From positions 620,001 to 684,000 of the forward strand of contig JAMZAV010000073.1 of assembly GCA_024449915.1 (NCBI GenBank): 64,000 nt of DNA, given 5' to 3'. Made by a program: the position numbers and the translations under genes. The stretch is from Sweltsa coloradensis. Its lineage: Eukaryota; Arthropoda; Insecta; Plecoptera; Chloroperlidae. The notes under the pieces were generated by a model. The model saw only the letters and a list, made by a program, of their open reading frames with translations, ran no database searches and was not told the DNA's origin. Shown one piece after another: positions 13,021-24,263 of the stretch; within the stretch, counting starts at the first letter, position 1, and the number at the start of each line of letters is the position of its first letter.

Positions 13021-13259
13021 TGGTGGAGGTGCCGGGTTATCTACCATTTAAAATGGTTTACCGTAGAACTCGTATTGGAAATGGTGGAGGTGCCGGGTGA
13101 AATGTTAAACTCTCTTGGGAGCTAGGAACTCCCCCCTTAACCTCAAGATCACCAACAATATTGTGTAAGGGCAGTTTTAGAAAAGCCCTTGTCAATCGGA
13201 CGAAGTGTTAGGTCTTATTGTAAGACGTCACACACGCACAGATGGACGGACGGACAGAC
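13021..13259 (-). mobile_element. Family E retroposon 3' end with tandem 61-bp terminal unit
   Basis: On the minus strand this begins with GTCCGTCCGTCC..., passes through a GACGTC-containing segment, and ends in two tandem copies of a ~61-bp unit. Each copy carries the 18-bp motif (plus-strand TGGTGGAGGTGCCGGG at 13021 and 13082). The unit between the motifs aligns with the one between the two motifs at 59404 and 59462, so the two loci are copies of one element. An A/T-rich tail lies outside the final motif. No coding region is visible. Structure and tail suggest a LINE-mobilised retroposon; the class is inferred. Confidence 0.6.
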
Positions 13260-13469
13260 AATGATGGTGATAGTGGAATAATAGCGATAGGTAAATTAGG
13301 CTAGAAATAGAACAAAATAACCTCAGATATAAATTAATAAATTCGTATTTAGAATCTACTTACTCAGTCACAGAACTGATTTTCAGTGAGTGACATTAAA
13401 TATTAAATAATAAAATAGCAAACATGGAAGGTCATCTACAAGTGCACATCGCATCACCGCCGATAACAA

Positions 13470-13746
13470 AACTAATTTATTTTATTTTATTTTTACAGTG
13501 GGAATTATAACCTATATAGGGTGCAATATGCCCCTCTTCAGATGAACTAGGTGTGTTGCGGATATGACAATTGTGAAGGTATGTCCGAGGGCTGTTTAAG
13601 AGGACTTAAACCCTTGCATTCGCTTACACGACTGAGGAAAACCTCGGGAAAACCTTCAGTCAGGATTTCCGGTCTCTACGGGATTTGAACCCGGGACCTC
13701 CCGAATCAGAGTCGCGCGCTTATCGCTCGAGCCAACACTGTCGGTC
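13470..13746 (-). mobile_element. SINE family A, copy 1 (tRNA-derived)
   Basis: Reads on the minus strand. A tRNA-like head (GACAGTGTTGGCTCGAGCG, then GGTCCCGGGTTCAAATCC, a good B box) is followed by the family body with ...CTGACTGAAGGTTTTCCCG... and CAGCCCTCGGACAT. It ends in CATATTGCACCC and an AATAAA-type tail (plus-strand TTTTATTTTATTTTTAC). Six other loci in the window share this layout. Pol III transcription from the internal promoter and LINE-dependent integration are the known behaviour of such elements. Confidence 0.85.
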
Positions 13747-15454
13747 CCAAGATTCTAGTCTTACATAATCTGATCAGTGTTTACGTGTAAAACAAGCGCG
13801 AAGAATTTTACGATTGTGGTGAAATTAAGTTTCGGAAATTCGTTTTTACTGTTTAGATGTTTATTGTTCTAAACACTCATTGAATGAAAAGTGAAACTAA
13901 GACACATTATTAGTTATGTTTTATTTAATTGTTGTTAATAATTAATGGCACTTACCGTCAACAAATCGATTTCTAATTAATTGTAGGTACGTAGATTGTA
14001 GATATCTGAGTGTAGGTTCTTTATATTTGCATCCGTGGGGTGTCTTAAAATAAAAGGAACTAGTTGTCATACCAGCTACCATACCATTTACTCATTACAA
14101 AAATGGATCCTGCTCCAATTTATCCAGTCCTCGTTTCAATCCAAAATTTAAATCTGTTCCATTTAACCATTGATTTTTTTTTAAATACCTCATTATTTAT
14201 AAAGTTTTTTTTTGTTATTGCCAACAGTCGCTAAAGAATCAGAATTCATTGCTAGAAAACAGTTGGCACACCGTTAATATTAAACATATTGTATAACTTT
14301 CCAAAATTAGTCCCTGAAATATTGAAATTTTTGACTTCCCTAGGTCATGTGTACAAAAGTGAACTTTTTCGATAGTTCGGTAACCAAAATTTATATTTGT
14401 CACCCGTATACCCATTTGTTTTGAAATTTATATCACTTCATAAGGATTCAGTGAATTCTCAAGCATTCAACCCCGTGGAGATAGGTCTACTTTCCTCGGC
14501 AACGACTGTACCTCGTTAACAATTACGTTTATCACCACGGAAATCTACATGAATGGCTTCGTCTGCTCGCAAATTGCAAAATGGCATCGCTGTAATATTA
14601 TAAAATACAGAAAAATCAATTTTGAAATTGAAACGAAATGAAATTGAAACAGACTTGAATGGGAACAAATTGTGAAAAATATGCTTCATTTCATCTCCGT
14701 TTCTGTGAAAGAGCAAATAATTTCAAAGTTTCCGTCTTTGGTGATGTTAATTAGAATTCCCTGGAAATACAATACGTTCTGTTAACAATTTAAATGCATG
14801 CATACGCAAGGCTAGCATTTCATGAACCAACGGACGAGTTGAAGTGTCTGCTTTTCTAATAATGGTTGTCAAAATCACGACTGGAAAACAAAATGGAAAG
14901 AGAACCTGATCATAATAAAAACAACTAAATTTGCCAAAATCAATTTATTTATTTTTTGACAATGAGGGAAACAATTTTTGACATACTATCATTACTGTCA
15001 TCGTAATTATCAACAAAGTGATTAAAACAATTATTTTAAGAGTGAGGTGCCATGACACTTGTATATGTCGCCAAATTAATGATATCAGCCAAATGCCGAA
15101 CCTGCGATACAGTTTTCAAAATAATGGTATACACATTAAAAAATAATGCTCAATCATTTAACTGATATCAAGATAGGATAGCAATTATAAATTTCGTTTT
15201 TGGTGGGAGGGCGCGATTTAACCGATTATGTGCATTTCTATGTGCCATTTATTTATATAACAGTCTTACACCTTTTGGTTTAGCAGATTAAAGACCTTTT
15301 CATTTCGGAGAAGACACATTGTTTTGACCTACACCTGTGGAAGCTGGATAATTTCTGGGCCCGGGATAGAATTGGCCCAGAGCTTGTCTCTGCTAATCGT
15401 TAAAGGCGATTATAGAGAAAAAGTCCACATCGCAAACATCAGCTATAGTAAGAA
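13747..15454. other. AT-rich intergenic DNA
   Basis: No gene, hairpin or repeat recognised. Short open frames here have no similarity I recognise. Confidence 0.5.
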
Positions 15455-15535
15455 GGGAAGTATATTCCTCCCCGAATCTAGAGGCGAGCTCTGGCGGTCG
15501 TCGTCGGGGAACTTTCCCCTTATTTTGACTACCTC

Positions 15536-15580
<45 letters not shown>

Positions 15581-15636
15581 TGGGGGAACCACCAACCCAT
15601 GCCCTCCCCTTGCTTGTGGCTGGATTGGAACTATTA
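15455..15636 (+). mobile_element. Repeat family B, copy 1 (diverged, GAC-expanded)
   Basis: Shares GGCGAGCTCTGG, GTCGTCGTCGGGGAACTTTCC and CTTGTGGCTGG blocks with the three other B copies. The interior GACGACGACAATGACAAC... segment of the family is replaced by a pure CGA/GAC tract. Both the 5' start and the 3' tail of the family are missing. Long open frames over this segment are artefacts of the trinucleotide repeat. Confidence 0.7.
15537..15580. repeat. CGA/GAC microsatellite
   Basis: An uninterrupted trinucleotide run of 44 bp inside a copy of repeat B. It probably grew from the GACGACGAC seed found in the other B copies. Confidence 0.95.
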
Positions 15637-15935
15637 TCTAAGTGTTGCATTCTGATACAATAATACTAATCAATACTCATTTCCAACAATGGTGGGTTAA
15701 GTGGTGTTCTTCACACTGATATCTAGGACACCAAACGATTTTGTGCCAGGTTGCCGGGCTCAGCGTTTCTTCCTCTTCATCCTGCATCTGCTTCCCCACC
15801 AATTCTCCCCATCCTTTCCTGTCCTCCCACAGCTTTAATTCCATCACCTTAAGATATTGAAAATAAAATGGTAAAACTGTTATTTATCATTTGTTATGTA
15901 TGTTATATTGTATTCTTGATCAAGTAGATTGAATA

Positions 15936-16155
15936 CTTGTTTAAACTTGTTAGACGAGGAGGGCAATGACCCGGACAGGACAACAGTGTTGCCGATAGAA
16001 ACATCACGAGGCTGAAACACTTCACAAGAAGATATCAGTAAACACTTGAACTTGTTTAAACTTGTTAGCCGAGGACAGGACAACAGTGTTGCCGATATAA
16101 ACATCACGAGGCTCAAACACTTCACAAGAAGATAAAAGTAAACACTTGAAATAGA
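15936..16155. repeat. Tandem duplication, ~115-bp unit, two copies
   Basis: The block starting CTTGTTTAAACTTGTTAG at 15936 recurs at 16051. Shared segments include GACAGGACAACAGTGTTGCC and CACTTCACAAGAAGATA. The copies differ by an indel of about 10 bp and a few substitutions, so the duplication is not very recent. No gene is seen across it. Confidence 0.85.
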
Positions 16156-16194
16156 AACGTCTATCTCGCATTCTGAATATCACTAACGAGACAT

Positions 16195-16345
16195 TATCAA
16201 CCATTGACAGCCTCGTCGTCCGCGCTATCACCGTTGTGACGTCAGAGCGCTGTTGCCAGATCGCTGCTCGTCACGTGGCGGCAACACGGGAAGCCATCTC
16301 TTATCAACCACGCAAGTTCTCGCAACACGTCCCTCCATTCCAGAA
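16195..16345. promoter_or_regulatory. CpG-richer block with CRE and E-box, candidate promoter
   Basis: A GC-rich island in AT-rich surroundings. It contains TGACGTCA (16236, a perfect CRE palindrome), CACGTG (E-box) and several CpG dinucleotides. No coding exon with good splice sites is apparent nearby, so promoter function is only inferred. Confidence 0.25.
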
Positions 16346-16479
16346 GTGTCCGATATCTTTGTCTTTCGATTTATAACACTATTCCAAAAGTATTACACTA
16401 TCTTTCAAATCATACTACTTCATTGATGAATTCTGTGACGATACTTATAATATAGCTATAATTCGGCATTCATTTCGTT

Positions 16480-16613
16480 TTGAAAAAAGTCTTCGACTAA
16501 GTAATGATTTTTTCACAGAACAACAGAAAATCTGCATAACACATGGCGGCTCAATGCACCAATTACGCTCATCCAACAACGCGCCTGAAAAAAGCGTTTG
16601 CGAAGCTTCCTAG
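16480..16613 (+). mobile_element. Helitron-like 3' end, copy 1
   Basis: The last 50 bp follow the Helitron 3' plan. A short hairpin (AACGC at 16578-16582, GCGTT at 16594-16598) is followed 11 nt later by CTAG ending at 16613, with T next (CTRR-T). The 45 bp before the end are nearly identical to 50477-50520. Upstream GATTTTTTCACAGAAC also matches the second copy. The 5' end (TC...) cannot be placed and no Rep/helicase coding sequence is present, so this would be non-autonomous. Confidence 0.55.
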
Positions 16614-18163
16614 TTTATAAAAATGTTTTCCATCAATTTTTATATTTTATTATGTTTTGTATGCCATTTTTGTATATCATTAACTATTTAAAAATTGTAT
16701 CTGTAGCACCAATATGAAAATGTACTATGCACTTACCACAAAAAATGAAATAAATAAACAAAAAATAAATAGGTAATGGGCTCTTGAGACATGTACTCGG
16801 TAGGCTAACAGCTGGTATTCATAGTTCTATTCCTTGCGTAATATATTCAAACAAATAATTAGCAATTTGCGAACAGTTGAGATTTATCAGTGCGATCTTA
16901 AGGGATTGTACGAACGCACACGCATACTGTATTTAATATTCCTACATGTACGTACACGCACGTACATACATAACAGGTAATGCACTTGATATTTGTTATT
17001 ACTCGGTGTACACCACTCAAGGACACAAGGGTGTAATGTACGTTACACTACACAGATGCACATACTTACGACACATAGACAGCAACGTTGATTCGAGTCC
17101 AGGTAAGGGCAATCTTCACAAACGTCTTTCTTCTGAGATTTCAACTATCACAGTTTGATGCTAGGATTGGCTCCTTTCACGTGGGATATTTTCTTCTCTA
17201 CTATCCAATGCCCGAATGATCCATGTATATAGTTAAACCCATATTGTTTTTTCCTGTGTCTTATGCATACACATCATACCTGCAGAAACCATAAATTTAT
17301 CATTGACTAATTCAATAACATTATCAAATCACAGTCTGACTTAAGTCAGTGGTCTTTGGTTCCAATCAGGGAAGAAATCAACGAACGTATTGAACAGTTA
17401 AGGGGACACCACACAACCTTGATGTACTCCTTCTCGACCTAGCATTAGCAATCATCTTTCAATCCCTAAAACACACCGATATTATGATATGTTGAGGCTT
17501 GATTCATACATTGACAGATAACTGTTTGTCAATATTATAGATTCGATAGCATGATTCTGTTAATTGCATATTTTAGAGAAAAACCTCCTAATTGAATGGT
17601 CATTTGCGAGCCCAGATTTGAAACCACGTACCCTAGCATTGTGCCACACCAAACTGTCGTGTTCACAATGTTTCTAGGGTGAATGTACTCTTCGTGTATG
17701 AAAGCACTGATAAGTTTAGTGTATAATACAGGGCGGTTTAGACGACGACACGAGAAGGACGCGCGCGTCGCGACGTGAGCCAATCACGGCGCCGGAAATT
17801 GGCAACACTGTAGCCGAGAATTGGCTGTCATTCGCGTCGGCATGTTCTGTCATTCTGATAGAAAAAAATGAATATTGTCAAAAGTGTGGAGTATTTTTCT
17901 AAACTGTCAAATCTGTAATAAAATATCGCGCGTATGGGTATGGAGAATGTAAAATTGTACTTTGACGTCTAGTGATTTGGGTGGGGAGAGGGGGGGACAA
18001 CAACCATATGCGAAGACAATTTTTCTGGAGGGTTTAAAACTCAGCTTTCTTTTCTTTCGTTTCTATTTCGTTGACCCCGAACTCAAAGGTCACCAAAAAC
18101 ATTGTTTTACCATTCTTGTCAAGTTTGTTAGTTTTAGTTTTTTAATTTGAGTTTTATTTACGA
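16614..18163. other. Non-coding DNA with a CCAAT/CpG block
   Basis: A small hairpin (ATGTACGT/ACGTACAT) lies near 16945-16966. The stretch 17735-17850 is CpG-rich, with CCAATCACGGCGCCGG and runs of CGCGCG, and resembles a promoter island. No supported exon was found on either strand. Confidence 0.4.
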
Positions 18164-18214
18164 TGGATGCAGGACACAAATGTGTAAGGACTTCAGGTTC
18201 GCTTCCTGCATCCA
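18164..18214 (+). other. 51-nt hairpin with tRNA T-arm-like segment
   Basis: TGGATGCAGGA (18164-18174) is the exact reverse complement of TCCTGCATCCA (18204-18214). The interior holds a second hairpin (ACAC/GTGT) and a B-box-like GGTTCGCTTCC. It may be a degenerate tRNA-derived element or a chance foldback. Confidence 0.4.
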
Positions 18215-18322
18215 CTTCATATCGCTAAACTGAAACATAATAATTATGTAATGTTTGCTTATGAATAAATAATAATAATATAAAATCAACAAAATAACTC
18301 ATTTCGAACGGAGTTCATGTTT

Positions 18323-18364
18323 GGTTTTTATCGTGAGTCGTGACCTGCACACAAACGGACGGAC
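18323..18364 (-). repeat. Family E fragment
   Basis: The reverse strand reads GTCCGTCCGTTTGTG... followed by ACGACTCACGATAAAAACC, matching the 5' half of the E copies at 30581 and 59230. The 3' motif is absent. Confidence 0.55.
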
Positions 18365-19100
18365 AATGCAATGATGTTATCGAAAACACACATCAATCTA
18401 TAATATACACATGAATTCTTCTTTTGAATAAACTTTGCAGCCTGAAATGTAAACATGTAACTATTTTATGACGTGTTAAACTGTGAATGTGAAAGGAGAA
18501 TGAGACGTAAGAAGAATATTTCTTCTTTCTGTGTTGAATTCCGATACGGTAACAAAGATTGTTACACATCAAACAAACTCTCTTGATTTTGTATACATGA
18601 ATGCGCCCATGCGCCTGGTGTGTGCCAACATCCAGTCATTCAAGACCTCGAGTACTTGGCCAAAGCAACCCCCACCATCTCCCTGTCCACCCTACGCACG
18701 GTTTAACAGGTGGCCAACATCTCGAGGACCGGAGTTGATAATGAAGATGTTACCATTTGTCACCACCGGTGGCAGCACCATTCAACTCATTGTCATTATC
18801 TGCTTTAGTTGGCCGTTTCGTGGTGACAATATTGCATAGAAAACTACCATCTCAACAACAGAAGAAAAGTTTCAAACTGATTTAAGGCCATGGGAACCTA
18901 TTTGTCGCGTATTTTAAAAAGCGAGACCCTATAACCTTAACCTCAAATGGCTTTTAAGACGTGAAGAGAAATTCCTAACATTTACTATTTTCAATGGGGG
19001 ATGCATATTCTTAATAGAGTCACAGTACATTAACGATATGTTGAATCGAGTCGCGAATAAGTGTGGATAAAGGACATTTTAGAGTTGTAATTTATTACTT
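18365..19100. other. Non-coding DNA downstream of a candidate first exon
   Basis: If the minus-strand donor at 19102 is used, this is the start of its intron. A 102-codon open frame at 18531-18839 has no recognisable family features. I see nothing else here. Confidence 0.4.
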
Positions 19101-19102
19101 AC

Positions 19103-19163
19103 CTTCAATGGCTCCCTTCAGTTGCTGCTCGTAGTATTGTTGATAGGCGCAACTATTTCGCAT
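19103..19163 (-). CDS. Candidate first coding exon, unknown gene (tentative)
   Basis: On the minus strand an ATG at 19163 opens 20 codons (including YQQYYEQQLKGAIE) that run into a strong splice donor, GAAG|GTAAGT, with GT at 19102-19101. An in-frame TAA lies directly before the ATG, so this is the first possible start in the frame. The base at -3 is T, a weak start context, and short upstream ATGs exist in other frames, so the exon could instead be 5' UTR. It lies about 70 bp downstream of an NRF1-type palindrome in a CpG-richer segment. I found no acceptor or second exon. The gene would extend leftward across a long intron; no function is proposed. Confidence 0.22.
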
Positions 19164-19225
19164 TTACAGAATGAAGCGAACATCTGCGCACCGACCATTG
19201 TTGATCACTCGATCAACATCTCATT

Positions 19226-19262
19226 AAGCTGCGCATGCGCAAAGCGCACGTAGCCATCTTGA
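19226..19262 (-). promoter_or_regulatory. NRF1/Ewg-type site in candidate promoter
   Basis: TGCGCATGCGCA at 19230-19241 is a perfect match to the palindromic NRF1 (Drosophila Ewg) consensus. It is followed by GCGCACG and a minus-strand AAGATGGC (YY1-like) at 19260-19253. A good minus-strand splice donor lies about 130 bp away at 19102, consistent with a TATA-less promoter and first exon. Confidence 0.4.
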
Positions 19263-19263
19263 T

Positions 19264-22200
19264 TATGTCTCGTCTAGAAGGAGAAATCGACAACGAATAT
19301 AGTTTAATGCAATGCAAGCCTACCCGAGAATGTTAGCAAATATTTTGCATAAAATAATTTGCAATTATAATACAGGGTTGATTGATACAACTGGGACTCA
19401 AATTTCGTTTCGTGAGTGTTTGTGTAGGTCTCAATTTTCCATAATTCATTAGAGATGCAAATTTATTTTGTAGTTTGATAATTTTTACATTTCCATCATG
19501 TTCCATTGGTGTTTTGGCTGGTGTTTTAGTCCCATATTTAGCATGCGCACTTACAAAATTTAATGTTACATATTTGATTAGTCTGTCACTATTGCTACTA
19601 GGCACATACACTTTTCTTTACGGGTGAGGTTATTTGTTTCTGGCAATGTTTACTTACAAGTACGACCCATGTGATGATTGTTATTCGCAAGGTCGTGTAC
19701 AGATTGTAGACTTGAAGGAGTCTCACTAGGCCTACTTCGCTCAAGACTAGTTTGCAACTAATATCTGTGATGGTAAACCAACAATAACATGTTACAGCGT
19801 GAAGTTTGAAACACATTTTTAACAATGCCCATTCATGCTCTTGATGGTAACCCTTTTTGGAGTTTTGGCCTTTTTGACGACTCAAACACAAGACTTGAGC
19901 AAGTCATCCCAATTGCTCTATGCGAACAGCCATTTCATTCAGCGAAAACCCAAAAGGTTTAGAAAAAATTTCATTCAAAATCATGAAAAATATGTGCATG
20001 CTATACTGTGAAAAAAAAAAACACAAAATATTTGTTGTAATATTAATTTTTATGAAAAATCGGCAAGATATAACTTTGTAGAGCAAAGTATCTTTATTCA
20101 CTTAGACTATTACATCGTACAAGTTTACACCTCGTCGTGAAGAGGGAGTGAATAGTTCCTAAGGCTTAAACATTTCATGTGAATCTAGTTTTAGGTATAG
20201 CACTATTATACTTGTAAAGAGTAATAATATATGAAATAATATACAATGTGATTTAGGATGAATTATAATATAAAATTGTAGCATACGGTATGATATAATG
20301 GTTGAATTAATGATTGATTGATATTGAATTTACACTTAACACGGTAATGGTTGTCAATTGACTTTATATTATAGGATATATTAAACATTTTGTATGTTAA
20401 CTTTACATAACCCCATTCATATTGATGAGTCTATAACCCTTATTTAACTTACATCGCTTTATTTAATGATATCGCATATTGTAACAACCCAATTCTTAAT
20501 TATTCTTGTGTTTTGTTAAAGTTAACTTATGCAAATGTTTACTGTATTCCCTCTCAGGTTAACTGAGTTATTTGATCTGGTAGAGCGAACCCCCACCCTA
20601 GCTGTCTTCACAGTAACGACATCACCACTGACTTATGTTATTAGCAAGAGCGAGGTATTCTTTACAGCATTAGTGAATCGTCTGTAATTAGGCGTACATG
20701 GCTGTTGAGGCAGAGGAAGCAGAATTGAATGTTGCCCTAATGGGACACCATCATTCAAACCCGCTAATTAGGCAGGGGAGATGCCTTCAGTTACCTATCA
20801 CTTCCTATAAATACACTCACGAGTACTATAAACTTGATAATTATGCTTATTGGAGATATTAGAAAGGATATAATTAAAATGGTTAAAACACCTGCGTTAA
20901 GTTACACCTGTACTCGAATACAAGTGCAGGGTACAACTCAATTCTGAGAGAATGCGTTGATGAAGTGATGGTTGAAACTGTGGTGAATAATAAGGTTTTA
21001 TGGATGTTATGGACTGAATGATTCCGTGAGAAAACATCGTTCTACCGGAATTGCTACACTAATGTTAAAATACTTGAAATTAACTTGTTTATTAGGATAG
21101 TTCTGTTTTAATCATTTTAGTTGGGGTGTAGAGGATGAATGTAAAACATAGCCCTACAAAAAACAAAATTAATTTTAAAATAAGGTTTATAAACATTAAC
21201 TAATTAATATGATTAGAATAACCACAGTATGTATTACAATTCATTAGGCAAAGAAAACAAGGAACTTGAAATTTCAAGATTTATAATCATAGTTAGGAAT
21301 GTAAAAATGTCAAGGCTACGACGATAGGCGATAATCAAATTTGAGCTGTAGGTATTGAATGCGTTAAAATTAATTTTTACTAAACAAATCATTTTTTCAA
21401 TATTTTCAACTAATTTATTTGTCAATTTAATGGCAGAACCATAGAACCGTCAGGAAGGTAATTACGTTCTCTTAGAGTCTAGAGCATACCACAGTAAAAC
21501 ATAAAATAGAAATTTTGCTACAGACAGCGGTCAAATATATTTTTGAAAACTCTAAAAAGCTATATTTTTACTGAAGAAACCAAGGTTTGTCCATAGGTAT
21601 AACAATTTTAATTAATTTAATGTAATAGTATTCTTACTTGAATCACAATAATTTCAATTCTGTTGGTTTTAATTACATCTAAATGACATAATTTTAAAGT
21701 AAATGTGCAAGGTAATCCCATACACTAGTTGTTGGAAATATGTATAAAAAATAGACTCTACAAATGTTACAGAACGGTCGGTGTAAACATAAAGGTGTTA
21801 ACTTTCAGAAATAATGTGTTATTTTCATATTTAAAAAAAAACACATTCATATACAGTTTATTATTATTTTTATGCATTTATGTACTTATGTCCTCCTTTG
21901 TAAATTAAATAAATACATATAATTGTATGTGTGTTTCTAAATACGATGGGTAAGATATGTGACTAATGTGTAAGCGCGGTGATTGATCAATGGCTCAATC
22001 TCTGCGTGTTTAGTAACATAGTAAGCAAGAGTGTATCCTCACACCTCGGCGCTTCTGCATCGCTAGTTGCAAGATGCAGCTGTGCCTAATTAAGCACACT
22101 CGCATTGCTCTCCCTAATTAGATGTGAGGAAGCAAAACAAAACGATCAGTGTGTTAACCCGCAGTTATTTTAATTGTGTTTGGCGAGCGAGCCTGGCTGG

Positions 22201-24217
22201 CTGTTTGAGATTCTAGGCGGCGAGTACTCACAATGTGCAATGAGTTTTAACTACGTACACATAGGCGTTGTACGTGGCATTCATGAATGTTGCAAACAAT
22301 TACCCATAGTTGATATCACGAAAACGAATACGTATGAACACATGTGAGTGTGTAGTTTATACAAAGAATTTATGAAAACGTTATTTGAACAATTAATTCC
22401 TCTCTATTCTGTACCCTGTCAGTATGTACGTGCGTGTGCAATTGTGCGTAGGTATATTGAGCTGTAAATAGAGTTGAACACTTTTAATTAACATGACTGC
22501 AATGTGGGGATTAATTTCTACGTGTAGACTATTCTTTTCAGTTGTTAAAACTGATTTATAAAGGAGGCAGCTTAATTGTTTGTAGGATTAAATGGTGGCT
22601 CTTTATAGTAGGCTAAATCGAAACAACATAGGCCATATAGTCAATATGTTCTTGGCTTTAATACATTTTTTGCAGTTAAAAGTAGATAATAATAACCCCC
22701 GTCGATCACAGGTCCTTTATAGGAGCTCGGGCAGCCATTTTCTCATTGTTCAAAACCATTAACTTTTTTGTTTTTCAAAGTTCATTTTGCATCACCATCT
22801 TTACAACAGTCTTCATAACCATTAATTTCATGTGTGTTGTTACATTTGTATAATTTTATTCATATAAACATGTACTTTGTACTAATTAGACGCTGGACCC
22901 CCGTGATCATCCAATGTTAATTGGCCAGCTGTCAATGAAGATTAAATTTAATAATAACTTCTTAGAGACCTCCCCCCCCCCCCATTTCGTTTGCCCTTCT
23001 TTAGGAGACTTACTTTAGGTATGGTACAAGGATATCTTTAGTAAATTGAAGTGCGACTTGTTAAAGGGGGGGGGGAGGGGGGGTCGACTCCTCTAAGGTT
23101 TGACTCAATCTTTGTTCCACCTTTTAAATAAGGAAACTTTCATTCAGGATTGCCGATGTTTTTACTTTAACTAATCTTGAGGCTAGTTTTCTTATCTCTG
23201 CTGCTCTTTTAAATAAACTGATATAAACTGTCCAGTTGGAGTGAAAGAATATGACTCTCACACTTATCAACATCTGTTTTCTTACTCGCAACCTTGCATA
23301 TCAGAGCGCCTACCGCACACTACACTGTACAACTGAACCGACCAACACACATTGTTTCCCAGAAGTCTCCCTTGCATTATACGCTCTAAAATAAATGTTC
23401 AATCGACTGCTACAAGTGACAGCCCGACCAAACCAAACCTCCGCTTCAGATCGGATCTCTGGGAGTCTGCGGGGCGGTGTCTTGAGACTCAGGATTCGAT
23501 ATCTCGAAGCGGTTGATTCGATTCGAGTCCAGGACGACTATTTTAAATTGGCCCTCACCGGTCATATGTCAGCAGGGACTGGTACATTTATCAAGATGGC
23601 GGGCGGGGAAATAATCACCCACCCAGGAGATGGAAGCCGGCAGGAATGTGGAGCGAGAGGGAAATTGATAATTTTCTTATCGGGAGAGGAATTCAGAGGA
23701 GGAAAAATACAAATTGTCTACAACTTAATACATAGTTGGCATCAATAATAGTGTAGGCTCGACGGCGTGAATAATAATTGTATTTCAGATTTGGGCTACT
23801 ACATTTACATTCGTGTCAAACGGTGTCATATCACTTTACTTCAAACTGTGCAATGCTCAACAGTACGAGATTGATTAGTTGAACGGAATTAACACCTAGG
23901 TGTATAAAAAAATTCAGTTTTATTGTATTGATATTAAAATTAGTATTATTATTATTTATTATAATGTTGTATTATGTTCACCGATTGGCCGTCTCTTACC
24001 TAAAACCCTAAAGGTGTACGTACCGCTAATTATTATGTTTTGTTGTAGAAAACGAAAAGGCTTTCTAGTGGAAAAGACTTTGTCATTAGAACCAGGCATA
24101 TATTTTCCGAGCAGAATCTACTTTACTCCCACACAAACAATTAATTCACTTATCTTAAAACTATTTGATCATCTCTGCATAATGGCTTAACTAACATATA
24201 ACCCCACCTGCAAGACA

Positions 24218-24221
<4 letters not shown>
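19264..24221. other. AT-rich intergenic DNA
   Basis: No supported genes. Two GC-richer patches with homeodomain-type sites stand out: around 20740-20800 (GCTAATTAGGC) and 22030-22140 (CCTAATTAAG, CCTAATTAGATG). Poly-C and poly-G runs occur near 22974 and 23065. See the separate entry for 23395-23748. Confidence 0.45.
23395..23748 (+). other. 117-codon open frame in a GC-richer block, unassigned
   Basis: The segment is GC-richer than its surroundings and stays open for 117 codons. It contains CAAGATGGCGGGCGG, a YY1-like promoter or start-site motif, which gives an internal ATG and a 50-codon frame. The translated sequence has no domain, signal peptide or membrane segment that I recognise, and codon use is not obviously coding. 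It may be a promoter/5' UTR block or chance; I do not propose a function. Confidence 0.15.

Positions 24222-24261
<40 letters not shown>
24222..24261. repeat. CT dinucleotide microsatellite
   Basis: Uninterrupted (CT)n of 40 bp. Confidence 0.97.

Positions 24262-24263
<2 letters not shown>

Noticed and set aside
13021..13038. TGGTGGAGGTGCCGGGTT as an LTR-retrotransposon primer-binding site
   Set aside because: No LTRs, polypurine tract or gag/pol nearby, and the motif recurs in tandem at the end of family E.
15324..15650. Frames with poly-Arg or poly-Ser
   Set aside because: Created by the GAC expansion inside repeat B copy 1.
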